Assembly (NCBI GenBank): GCA_910585755.1
Contig: CAJUFH010000034.1
Location: 1-33,027, forward strand
Direction: 5' to 3'
DNA from: an uncultured Muribaculaceae bacterium
Lineage (GTDB): Bacteria > Bacteroidota > Bacteroidia > Bacteroidales > Muribaculaceae
DNA length: 33,027 bases
Positions 1 to 6,251 of the stretch are shown here, one piece after another. Positions within the stretch are counted from its first letter, which is position 1. Every line of letters begins with the position of its first letter. A program made the position numbers and the translations under genes. The notes beneath the pieces were generated by a model that was not told the DNA's origin, did no database searches, and saw only the letters and a list, made by a program, of their open reading frames with translations.

Positions 1-740
1 GAGTAATACTCGATATCCTCGTTGACCTTCTGCTTCTTGCGGATGCCGGCGGTGTCGACGAGGTAGAAGTCGAAGCCGAATTTGTTGTACCGGGTATAGA
101 TGCTGTCGCGGGTCGTCCCGGCGATGTCGGTAACGATATGGCGGTCCTCGCCGATAAAGGCGTTAATCAGCGACGACTTGCCGGCGTTCGGGCGCCCGAC
201 GATGGCGAACTTGGGAATCTCTTCCAGTTCCTCCTCCTGCTCGCTCTCGGGGAGCTTCTTGACGACTTCGTCGAGGAGGTCGCCCGTGCCGTATCCCGTC
301 ATAGCGGAAACGGGGTACGGCTCTCCCAGGCCGAGGCTGTAGAACTCCGGCACGTTGTAGAGCCAGTCGTTGGAGTCTACTTTGTTAGCCACCAGGATTA
401 CCGGCTTGCGGGAGCGACGCAGAATCTCGGCTACGCGGTCGTCGAGGTCGGTAACGCCGTTCATCGCGTCGACTACGAACAGCACCTCGTCGGCCTGCTC
501 GATCGCTACCTGAACCTGCTTGTTGATTTCGCCCTCGAAAATATCCTCGGAGTTCACCACCCAGCCGCCGGTGTCGACAATCGAGAACTCGCGGCCGCCC
601 CACTCCACCTTTCCGTACTGGCGGTCGCGGGTGGTACCGGCGGTTTCGTCGACGATGGCGCTCCGCGACTCCGTGAGGCGGTTGAAGAGAGTGGACTTAC
701 CCACGTTGGGTCGTCCGACTATTGCTACAAGTTGTCCCAT
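1..740 (-). CDS. der: Ribosome biogenesis GTPase Der (5' part; runs off the window)
   Basis: Der (EngA) is a tandem-domain GTPase that assists late assembly of the 50S ribosomal subunit in the cytoplasm. The start is the ATG at 740; 246 codons are present and the frame is open to base 1, so the rest of the second G domain and the C-terminal KH-like domain lie outside the window. The first G domain has the P-loop GRPNVGKS at residues 9-16, DTGG at 57-60 and NKVD at 119-122. After an acidic linker (about 165-175) the second P-loop GRPNAGKS is at 182-189, with DTAG at 229-232. Two P-loops in one chain is diagnostic of Der. It lies 70 bp downstream of era on the same strand but has a good promoter of its own in that gap, so it can be expressed independently. 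Confidence 0.97.
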   Translation of the reverse strand, partial: MGQLVAIVGRPNVGKSTLFNRLTESRSAIVDETAGTTRDRQYGKVEWGGREFSIVDTGGWVVNSEDIFEGEINKQVQVAIEQADEVLFVVDAMNGVTDLDDRVAEILRRSRKPVILVANKVDSNDWLYNVPEFYSLGLGEPYPVSAMTGYGTGDLLDEVVKKLPESEQEEELEEIPKFAIVGRPNAGKSSLINAFIGEDRHIVTDIAGTTRDSIYTRYNKFGFDFYLVDTAGIRKKQKVNEDIEYY

Positions 741-769
741 AGGGAATAAATTTCAATCAATCTTTTACG

Positions 770-801
770 CGAAGTTAAGTTAAATTTCCTAATTCCGCAA
801 A
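770..801 (-). promoter_or_regulatory. Bacteroidota-type promoter for der
   Basis: Read on the minus strand, TTTG (801-798) is followed after 20 bases by TAACTTCG (777-770). This fits the Bacteroidota consensus of TTTG near -33 and TAnnTTTG near -7, with one change in the -7 box. Transcription would begin around 764, about 24 bases before the der ATG. It is the best two-box match I found in the window. Confidence 0.55.
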
Positions 802-810
802 CAGCGGGGC

Positions 811-1782
811 TCACTCGACATAGCCGAAAGCCTTCAGCTTGTTCTCGCGGTTGCGCCAGTTAGGCTCCACCTTGACGAACAGCTCGAGGTAGACGCGCTT
901 GTCGAAGAAACGCTCTATGTCCTTGCGCGCCTCCGTACCGACCTTCTTCAGCATCGAGCCACCCTTTCCGATCAGGATACCTTTCTGCGAGTCGCGCTCT
1001 ACGAAGATGGTCGCCATGATGTGGATTCCGGTCTCGTTCTCGTCGAACTTCTCGACGATAACCTCTACCGAATAAGGCACCTCCTTGTCGTAGTGGAGAA
1101 GGATTTTCTCGCGTATGATTTCGGTAACGAAGAAGCGGGCAGGCTTGTCGGTCAGCGCGTCCTTTCCGAAATAAGGGGGAGCTACGGGTAGAAGCTCTAC
1201 GATGCGCTTCATCAGGTTGTCGGTATTGAAGTGCTCTTTCGCCGAGAGGGGGAAAATTTCGGCGTTGGGGAGCAGCTCGCGCCAGCGGGCCGCGATCACT
1301 TCCAGCTCGCCGTTGCTCTTCAGCAGGTCGATTTTGTTGATAACCAGCAGGACGGGCACCTTCTCCTTTGCGACGCGGGCGAGGTAGTCGGCGTTCTTTG
1401 TCGGATCCTCTACGACGTCGGTAACGTACAGGAGCACGTCGGCATCCGTCAAGGCGCCGTCGGCGAAGTTACGCATCGATTCCTGCAGCTTATAGTTTGG
1501 TTTGAGGACGCCGGGGGTGTCGGAGAACACAATCTGGTAGTCGGGGGTGTTCACGATTCCCATGATGCGGTGGCGGGTGGTCTGCGCCTTGGAGGTTATA
1601 ATGCTGACGCGCTCGCCGACGAGGTCGTTCATCAGCGTCGACTTGCCCACGTTGGGGTTGCCTACGATATTCACGAAGCCGGAGCGGTGGCCCTCCTTCA
1701 CTTCGGGAAGCACTTCGGGGAGGTTGAGCGGAGCGACGCTCTCCGGGGTGTTCGCTATGTTGTTTTCGAGTTCTTCTGCCAT
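811..1782 (-). CDS. era: GTPase Era, 30S assembly / 16S rRNA-binding
   Basis: Era binds the 3' end of 16S rRNA and is needed for 30S subunit maturation. The 323-residue product has P-loop GNPNVGKS at 41-48, a switch region with QTTRHRIMGI, DTPG at 88-91 and NKID at 149-152. A C-terminal KH domain carries the RNA-binding loop IGKGGSMLKK near residue 270. The ATG at 1782 gives an acidic N-terminal extension of about 32 residues before the usual family start; E. coli Era has its P-loop at about residue 15. An in-frame GTG at residue 28 is an alternative start. The ATG is preferred because a -7 box lies at a sensible distance upstream. The gene follows fabH, separated by a terminator-like hairpin, and precedes der. 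Confidence 0.96.
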   Translation of the reverse strand: MAEELENNIANTPESVAPLNLPEVLPEVKEGHRSGFVNIVGNPNVGKSTLMNDLVGERVSIITSKAQTTRHRIMGIVNTPDYQIVFSDTPGVLKPNYKLQESMRNFADGALTDADVLLYVTDVVEDPTKNADYLARVAKEKVPVLLVINKIDLLKSNGELEVIAARWRELLPNAEIFPLSAKEHFNTDNLMKRIVELLPVAPPYFGKDALTDKPARFFVTEIIREKILLHYDKEVPYSVEVIVEKFDENETGIHIMATIFVERDSQKGILIGKGGSMLKKVGTEARKDIERFFDKRVYLELFVKVEPNWRNRENKLKAFGYVE

Positions 1783-1783
1783 A

Positions 1784-1804
1784 GTCAGGTGTTAGTTGTT
1801 AGTT
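1784..1804 (-). repeat. Three heptad repeat units immediately before the era start codon
   Basis: On the plus strand the seven-base units GTCAGGT, GTTAGTT and GTTAGTT lie end to end and finish one base before the era ATG. On the mRNA they read as AACTAAC, AACTAAC, ACCTGAC. The units occupy the place of a ribosome-binding site, yet contain no Shine-Dalgarno match. Confidence 0.6.
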
Positions 1805-1814
1805 TGTGTTTTCC

Positions 1815-1850
1815 ATATAAACAAAAATAGCACCCGAAAAGATGCTATTT
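1815..1850 (-). terminator. Terminator-like hairpin after fabH, overlapping a -7 box for era
   Basis: AAATAGCA (1825-1832) and TGCTATTT (1843-1850) form a perfect 8-bp stem with a 10-base loop. Read on the minus strand, the stem is followed by TTGTTTATA, giving the U-rich tail of an intrinsic terminator for the fabH transcript. The distal arm plus tail also contains TATTTTTG (1829-1822), an exact TAnnTTTG -7 box about 40 bases before the era ATG. No TTTG is found at the matching -33 position. The stem is AT-rich, so termination may be partial. Confidence 0.55.
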
Positions 1851-1911
1851 CCGTAATAATTCTATAACGCGGCTGTTCCGGTTGAGCTATCTTGCCGACT
1901 GGAACGGCACA

Positions 1912-2895
1912 TTACATATCCCAAACAAGGTACATCGAGCCCCAGGTGAATCCGGCACCGAAAGCGGTGAGGATCAGTTTGTCACCCTTGTGGAGCTTGT
2001 CCTTGAACTCGTCGAGGCAGATGGGAATCGAAGCGGCCGACGTATTGCCGGTATGCTGGATGTTGACCATCACTTTCTCAGTCGGGATTCCGGCGCGGGA
2101 GCCGACGGCCTCGATGATACGGAGGTTTGCCTGGTGGGGCACCAGCCAGTCAATCGACTCGGGAGTAAGGTTGTTGCGCTTCATGACGTCGAGAGTCGCG
2201 GTGTACATGTCGGTCACGGCGTTCTTGTAGACGTTCTTGCCGTCCTGGAACAGGAAATGCTTTCCGGCGTCGAGGGTAGCCTGGGTTGTAGGCTCGGCAG
2301 AACCGCCGGCCCACATCACGAGGTGCTCCAAGCCGCGTCCGTCAACGTGGAAGACGGCATCCCGGACTCCCATGCCCTCCTCTTCGGTGGGTTCAACGAG
2401 CACGCAGGCGGCGCCGTCGCCGAACAGGGGGCAAGTGGCGCGGTCCTGGTAGTTGATCATCGACGACATCTTCTCAGTGCAGACAACCAGCACCTTCTTA
2501 CGGAGCCCGCTCTTGATATATGCCGCGGCATCCTCGAGCGCCACGATGAACCCGGCGCAAGCGGCCTGGATATCGTAGGCATACGCGTTCTTAAGCCCCG
2601 TTCCCTGGCAGATTACCGACGCTGTCGAAGGGAAGCGGTAGTCGGGGTTTGAGGTCGCGCATATCAGGAGTTCTATTTCTTCGGGCTTGACCCCGTTTTC
2701 TGCCAGGAGTTTGTTAACGGCCTGTATCCCCATCCAGGAAGAGCCTTCCGGGCGTTTGAGGATACGGCGTTCCTTGATACCCACGCGGGTTGTAATCCAT
2801 TCATCGTTGGTGTCGACCATTTTCGACAGCATTTCATTGTCGAGAATATCGTCGGGGAGGTACGATGCTATGCCTGAGATTCGTGCGTTGAGCAT
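1912..2895 (-). CDS. fabH: 3-oxoacyl-ACP synthase III (FabH, KASIII)
   Basis: FabH condenses an acyl-CoA primer with malonyl-ACP to start fatty-acid synthesis. The 327-residue protein has the complete thiolase-fold Cys-His-Asn triad: C113 in AACAGF, H254 in PHQANLRI and N284 in NTSAAS. The N-terminal segment with NDEWITTRVGI is typical of KASIII and absent from KASI/II. Length is normal (E. coli 317). The ATG at 2895 begins the conserved N-terminus LNARISGIASYLP with no extension. It lies downstream of rpmF, as in many bacteria, but plsX, which often sits between them, is absent and replaced by a 237-bp non-coding stretch. Confidence 0.96.
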   Translation of the reverse strand: MLNARISGIASYLPDDILDNEMLSKMVDTNDEWITTRVGIKERRILKRPEGSSWMGIQAVNKLLAENGVKPEEIELLICATSNPDYRFPSTASVICQGTGLKNAYAYDIQAACAGFIVALEDAAAYIKSGLRKKVLVVCTEKMSSMINYQDRATCPLFGDGAACVLVEPTEEEGMGVRDAVFHVDGRGLEHLVMWAGGSAEPTTQATLDAGKHFLFQDGKNVYKNAVTDMYTATLDVMKRNNLTPESIDWLVPHQANLRIIEAVGSRAGIPTEKVMVNIQHTGNTSAASIPICLDEFKDKLHKGDKLILTAFGAGFTWGSMYLVWDM

Positions 2896-3132
2896 ATGTA
2901 GCTTTTATATAAATTAAAGCCCCGCCGTCGCGAACTGTGAGAGTGGGGCGAGAGAGTGTGAGCTTTTTTCTGTGTGTGTCGCGGGTAGAGAGTGAGGGGG
3001 GAGCCATCGCTGTCGGGGCGCGAGGCGCTGCCGGTAAACTCCGGCGCGCCTCTTCAGGCCCTTAAGCGTTTTTGAAGTCTGCGTGATTGTCCGAAATCCA
3101 TATATGCGGAATTCAGGCAACCTCTAAAAATC
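2896..3132 (-). other. Gene-free spacer between rpmF and fabH with a strong hairpin
   Basis: This 237-bp stretch has no credible gene; a 68-codon minus-strand frame (3120-2914) has no recognisable features. It contains a GC-rich inverted repeat at 3024-3050, whose arms GGCGCTGCCGG and CCGGCGCGCC pair over 10 bp with one bulged base and a six-base loop. No U tract follows on either strand, so it is not a standard terminator. The fabH-proximal half is pyrimidine-rich on the transcribed strand, with CACTCTC occurring three times, and a second inverted pair (GCCCC/GGGGC) lies at about 2921-2952. I see no exact TAnnTTTG box for fabH here. Confidence 0.5.
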
Positions 3133-3318
3133 TCAGACAGCAGCGCCTTTTTCGATGGCGATTTTCCCGCGGTAGTAACCACATTCGGGGCAGACACAGT
3201 GGTAAACGTGCCAGGCTCCGCAGTTGGGGCAGATGGCCAGGGTAGGCATAACAGCCTTGTCGTGGGTACGACGCTTCGCGGTACGGGTCTTGGATTGTCT
3301 TCTTTTAGGATGTGCCAT
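3133..3318 (-). CDS. rpmF: 50S ribosomal protein L32
   Basis: L32 is a small zinc-ribbon protein of the large ribosomal subunit. The 61-residue product starts MAHPKRRQSKTRTAKRR, the typical basic L32 N-terminus. It keeps all four zinc cysteines as C30-x2-C33 and C43-x2-C46. Length matches the family. The gene lies 26 bp downstream of the DUF177/YceD gene on the same strand, a pairing conserved across most bacteria, and the two almost certainly share the promoter at about 4030. Confidence 0.97.
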   Translation of the reverse strand: MAHPKRRQSKTRTAKRRTHDKAVMPTLAICPNCGAWHVYHCVCPECGYYRGKIAIEKGAAV

Positions 3319-3344
3319 TGGTCTATATCAGTTTTTGTTGTTTT

Positions 3345-3932
3345 TTACTCGTTGTCAGCGGAATTGAACCCTTTGAGGGCATCCCAGCGGGGATCTGTCG
3401 GAGCGTTATCGGAAGCGGAATCATCTTCAATCTCGTCGAGCAGTTCCTCTTCAAGTTCGGCGTCGGGATCGTCAGGACGGGTCGCACGGTGTTTTTTCAG
3501 CAGGGCGCTCATCGCCCGGTTGCATTTTCCGAGCGGATGTACGTGCTTGATCGGGATGGCAAGCATGGCGGTATCATAAATCATATACGCCACGTTCACC
3601 GAATCGTCGCTTTCGGGAATCTCCAGCAGCTCGTCGGAGTCCTGCTTGAACTCGTCGCCGTACTTTACCACGATGTGGTATGCCGCGTCGACGGGGAGCT
3701 GGAGGTCGTCGAGACAGCGGTCACAGGCTACGGTAACCTCGCCCGTGAGATGGAAGTCCAGCTCGTAGACACCGTTGCGGTGGTTAACCGTCAGGGCAGC
3801 GTCCAAATCGGCGCCGCGCACGTCGGAACACTCCATATTCTCAAAGAAGCGCTTGTCGAGGCGGAAGTCATACTCCTTCACCCCGGCGGGCATGCTCTTG
3901 AGCGGCACCTTGTATTCGCTAAACTTTCCCAC
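3345..3932 (-). CDS. DUF177/YceD family protein (large-subunit rRNA accumulation)
   Basis: The YceD/DUF177 family is almost always encoded next to rpmF; plant members are needed for 23S rRNA accumulation, and a role in large-subunit assembly is inferred. The 195-residue product carries the family CxxC at C70/C73 (CDRC), a further cysteine in HPLGKCNRAM and a very acidic C-terminus. The open frame extends upstream to 4004. I chose the GTG at 3932 because MGKFSEYKVPLKSM matches the N-terminus seen in Bacteroidales relatives, while the 24 codons before it are basic and unlike the family. The -7 box at 4031-4024 leaves a leader of about 85 bases before this GTG. Confidence 0.88.
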   Translation of the reverse strand: MGKFSEYKVPLKSMPAGVKEYDFRLDKRFFENMECSDVRGADLDAALTVNHRNGVYELDFHLTGEVTVACDRCLDDLQLPVDAAYHIVVKYGDEFKQDSDELLEIPESDDSVNVAYMIYDTAMLAIPIKHVHPLGKCNRAMSALLKKHRATRPDDPDAELEEELLDEIEDDSASDNAPTDPRWDALKGFNSADNE

Positions 3933-4023
3933 TGTATTGAGACGATTGATAATCAATAAGTTTCGCACCCGTAAGACTCGCAGGGCTTTCGCGCCGCGGG
4001 CCAAAGGGGCTGAAAAAACTGTG

Positions 4024-4055
4024 CAAAGGTAGGTAATTTATTCAGTTTTACCAAC
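4024..4055 (-). promoter_or_regulatory. Promoter of the DUF177-rpmF-fabH transcript
   Basis: The minus strand has TACCTTTG (4031-4024), an exact TAnnTTTG -7 box. GTTGG (4055-4051) lies 19-20 bases upstream in the -33 position. The predicted start is near 4018. The -33 region lies about 12 bases beyond the xseB stop codon, so the two operons are packed back to front with almost no spacer. Confidence 0.6.
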
Positions 4056-4066
4056 ATTTGCGCCGA

Positions 4067-4291
4067 TTATTTTTCGGCTTCATCCTCCGAAAGGATGGCC
4101 CGGAGCTCCTCGTCGGTTGCCGTCAGGCGGCGGCGGCATTCGGCGATGAGCGCCGTGGCGCGGCGCGTCAGTCCGGCGAGGCGGTCTATGTCGCAATTGT
4201 CGCTCTGCATATGTCGCAGAATCTGTTCGAGTTCCGCAGCGGCCTCGTTGTAGGTCATCTCCGCTAGGGGTTTTTTATCGTTGTCTTCCAT
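4067..4291 (-). CDS. xseB: Exodeoxyribonuclease VII small subunit
   Basis: XseB is the small helical subunit that assembles in several copies on XseA to form exonuclease VII, which degrades single-stranded DNA in both directions. The 74-residue product begins MEDNDKKPLAEMTYNEAAAE and has the family pattern of a helix with ELEQILRHMQ, then CDIDRLAGLTRRATALIAECR. The ATG at 4291 is preferred over a TTG two codons upstream. It follows xseA after 17 bp and is the last gene of the helicase-DUF3256-xseA-xseB run. Confidence 0.92.
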   Translation of the reverse strand: MEDNDKKPLAEMTYNEAAAELEQILRHMQSDNCDIDRLAGLTRRATALIAECRRRLTATDEELRAILSEDEAEK

Positions 4292-4308
4292 TGTCAATCA
4301 CCTATGTG

Positions 4309-5610
4309 TTAATCTGTTGTGCTTAGGAAAGTGCCATCGGCGAGCGTCGTCTCGACCACAGCGCCGGGAGGGACGGCGGCGACGGAGTTTACCGCCTTGC
4401 CCCCGATACGTGTTATCGAGTAGCCGCGGCGCAGGGTCGCCATCGGCGACAGCACCTCGAGCAATTCCTCCCGGGCTTTAAGGCGGTCATTCTGCCTCTG
4501 GAGAGCGTTGCGCCCCGCGGACGCGACACCATCCCGGACCATGTCGAGCCGCGACAACTGCGACTGAATCCTTCTGCCGGAAACGCCCGAAAGGAGCGAC
4601 GCGGCCGACCGCAGCCTCCCCTTCGACCGTTCCACGGCGTTGAGAGCCGCCGCAGGCAGGAGCGCCTCGGCCTGGGCAAGCTGCTGGCGGTAACCACCGA
4701 GACGGTCCGTTACAATCTGCAGCACCCGCTGACCTGCGGCCGTCAGGAATCCGAGCAGCTCCTCCCCTCGCCCGATCAGCCATTCGGCCACGGCTGTAGG
4801 TGTCTTGAGACGCGTGTTGGCGATATAGTCGAGCACGGTCACGTCGCGCTCATGCCCGATGCCGATCGCGATCGGGAGAGGGAACTGGGCGACATTGGCC
4901 GCCAGGTCGTAATCCTCGAAAGCCTGGAGGTCGGCCGTGGCGCCGCCCCCTCGGATAATGACGACACCGTCCCAGCGCTCCCGCTCGGCGGCGATACGCC
5001 CGAGAGCGGCGATAATCGACGCGGGAGCCGACTCCCCCTGCATCGTGGCCTCGAAAAGGCCGGTATGGAAACGTATGCGCGAAGAATTATTGCGCAACTG
5101 GTTCATGAAATCCCCGTAACCGGCGGCTCCCGGAGAGGAAACCACGGCGACGCGCTGGGGAACCATCGGCCACACAAGGCTCTTATTGTCGTTCAGAATC
5201 CCCTCCTTGTCGAGTCGCTCGAGAATCTCGCGGCGGCGGCGCAGGAGGTCTCCCATCGTGAACTCCGGGTTGATGCTGCTGACGACGAACGACATCCCGA
5301 ATACGGGATGCATCGATACGGAGCCGCAGAGCATCACTTTCAGCCCGGACGCGAACTGCTGCCCGGTCAGGCGGTAGAAATACGGGGCGAGCCGCGAATA
5401 GACATTCGCCCATATGCAGCCGCGGACGCGGGCTATCTGCCTCCCACCATCGTCCTTCTGAAGAAGCTCCATATAACAGTGGCCGCCTCGCACAGCGACA
5501 TCGGCAAGCTCGGCAGTCACCCATACCCCGCTTGTCTCCGGGACCTGCACCAACTGTCCTACGACATTCATCAGCTCGCGGAGGGTCATCACTTTTTTCT
5601 GCGTACTCAT
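4309..5610 (-). CDS. xseA: Exodeoxyribonuclease VII large subunit
   Basis: XseA is the catalytic subunit of exonuclease VII. In the 433-residue product the N-terminal OB-fold spans about residues 8-112 (VWVTAELADVAVRGGHCYMEL). The catalytic domain follows from about 124, with RGGGA at 220-224, FEDYDLA at 231-237, IGIGHERD at 249-256 and KTPTAVAEW at 269-277. A long helical segment (about 285-395) comes next, and the C-terminal LRRGYSITR motif is the usual closing element of the family. Length is slightly below E. coli XseA (456). Its ATG at 5610 overlaps the stop of the upstream DUF3256 gene as ATGA, implying coupled translation. Confidence 0.96.
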   Translation of the reverse strand: MSTQKKVMTLRELMNVVGQLVQVPETSGVWVTAELADVAVRGGHCYMELLQKDDGGRQIARVRGCIWANVYSRLAPYFYRLTGQQFASGLKVMLCGSVSMHPVFGMSFVVSSINPEFTMGDLLRRRREILERLDKEGILNDNKSLVWPMVPQRVAVVSSPGAAGYGDFMNQLRNNSSRIRFHTGLFEATMQGESAPASIIAALGRIAAERERWDGVVIIRGGGATADLQAFEDYDLAANVAQFPLPIAIGIGHERDVTVLDYIANTRLKTPTAVAEWLIGRGEELLGFLTAAGQRVLQIVTDRLGGYRQQLAQAEALLPAAALNAVERSKGRLRSAASLLSGVSGRRIQSQLSRLDMVRDGVASAGRNALQRQNDRLKAREELLEVLSPMATLRRGYSITRIGGKAVNSVAAVPPGAVVETTLADGTFLSTTD

Positions 5611-6248
5611 TTCAAGGGTGTCATCTTCTTGCCGTCCCAGCGGTAGCTGAGGCTTTCCCGCAGTCCGCGCTTAGCGACCGGAAGCGCCTCTTCAGGGAGG
5701 TATTCCTCCGGGTGGCAGGTGATTGTCAGAATCGAGGTCACGGGATCGAAGGAAGCTCTCGACAGAATGAACGGCACGGCATTCTCGACATCCCGCCGCT
5801 CCTTCTTTCCTTCCTCCGTCAGCCAGTCATCAAGTTCCGGCTCCCTCATCAATGATTCAAGCGGTCTCCACGACTTATCGTAGAAACTAACGCTCGAATC
5901 ATCCGCCGGGGTGCTGATTGTAGAGATGCGCATTATGACCGTGTCCCCCTTCGCCGTCGGGAGCAGTTGCAGGGTATGGGCCGAAACGTCCGACGACGAG
6001 AACTCGAGACGAATGTCGCTGACAGCCGTCACCCGGCAGTCGCCCCGCAGAAGATTGCGCGACGCTTTCGGCGAACCGCTGTTGAAATAGTCGAGCATAT
6101 CGAGGCGCGTCAGGGAGTCGACGGTCGGGCACACCCTGGCGGGAGCCTTGGCGAAGGCTTCCGAAGCGGTCAGCGCCCGCGCCGCGGGGGGCGCGAGGCA
6201 GCAGGCGGCCGCGCCGCATACAGCGAGAGTCAGGAGTATGTCGCGCAT
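5607..6248 (-). CDS. DUF3256 family secreted protein
   Basis: This 213-residue protein resembles the Bacteroidales-restricted DUF3256 family, whose function is unknown. Residues 1-25 form a signal peptide with a hydrophobic core (ILLTLAVCGAAACCLA) and a likely cleavage after ARA. The mature part has RLDMLDYFNSG, a central region in which short hydrophobic strands alternate with polar turns, and SFYDKSWRPL, all typical of the family. Export to the periplasm or outer membrane is inferred. It begins 3 bp after the helicase stop codon and overlaps xseA, so it is co-transcribed with two nucleic-acid enzymes despite being exported. No catalytic motif is visible. Confidence 0.75.
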   Translation of the reverse strand: MRDILLTLAVCGAAACCLAPPAARALTASEAFAKAPARVCPTVDSLTRLDMLDYFNSGSPKASRNLLRGDCRVTAVSDIRLEFSSSDVSAHTLQLLPTAKGDTVIMRISTISTPADDSSVSFYDKSWRPLESLMREPELDDWLTEEGKKERRDVENAVPFILSRASFDPVTSILTITCHPEEYLPEEALPVAKRGLRESLSYRWDGKKMTPLK

Positions 6249-6251
6249 TGC

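Noticed and set aside
1850..1897. A tRNA-like segment on the minus strand (GATAGCTCAACCGG) near the fabH stop
   Set aside because: Only a D-arm-like stretch is present; there is no T-arm, acceptor stem or paired D-stem. A hairpin between 1872-1879 and 1901-1908 explains part of it.
2914..3120. A 68-codon minus-strand frame between rpmF and fabH
   Set aside because: Low-complexity composition, it overlaps the strong hairpin, and shows no family resemblance.
4062..4078. Hairpin GCCGA/TCGGC over the xseB stop codon as a terminator
   Set aside because: Five base pairs with no U tract on the relevant strand; too weak to call.
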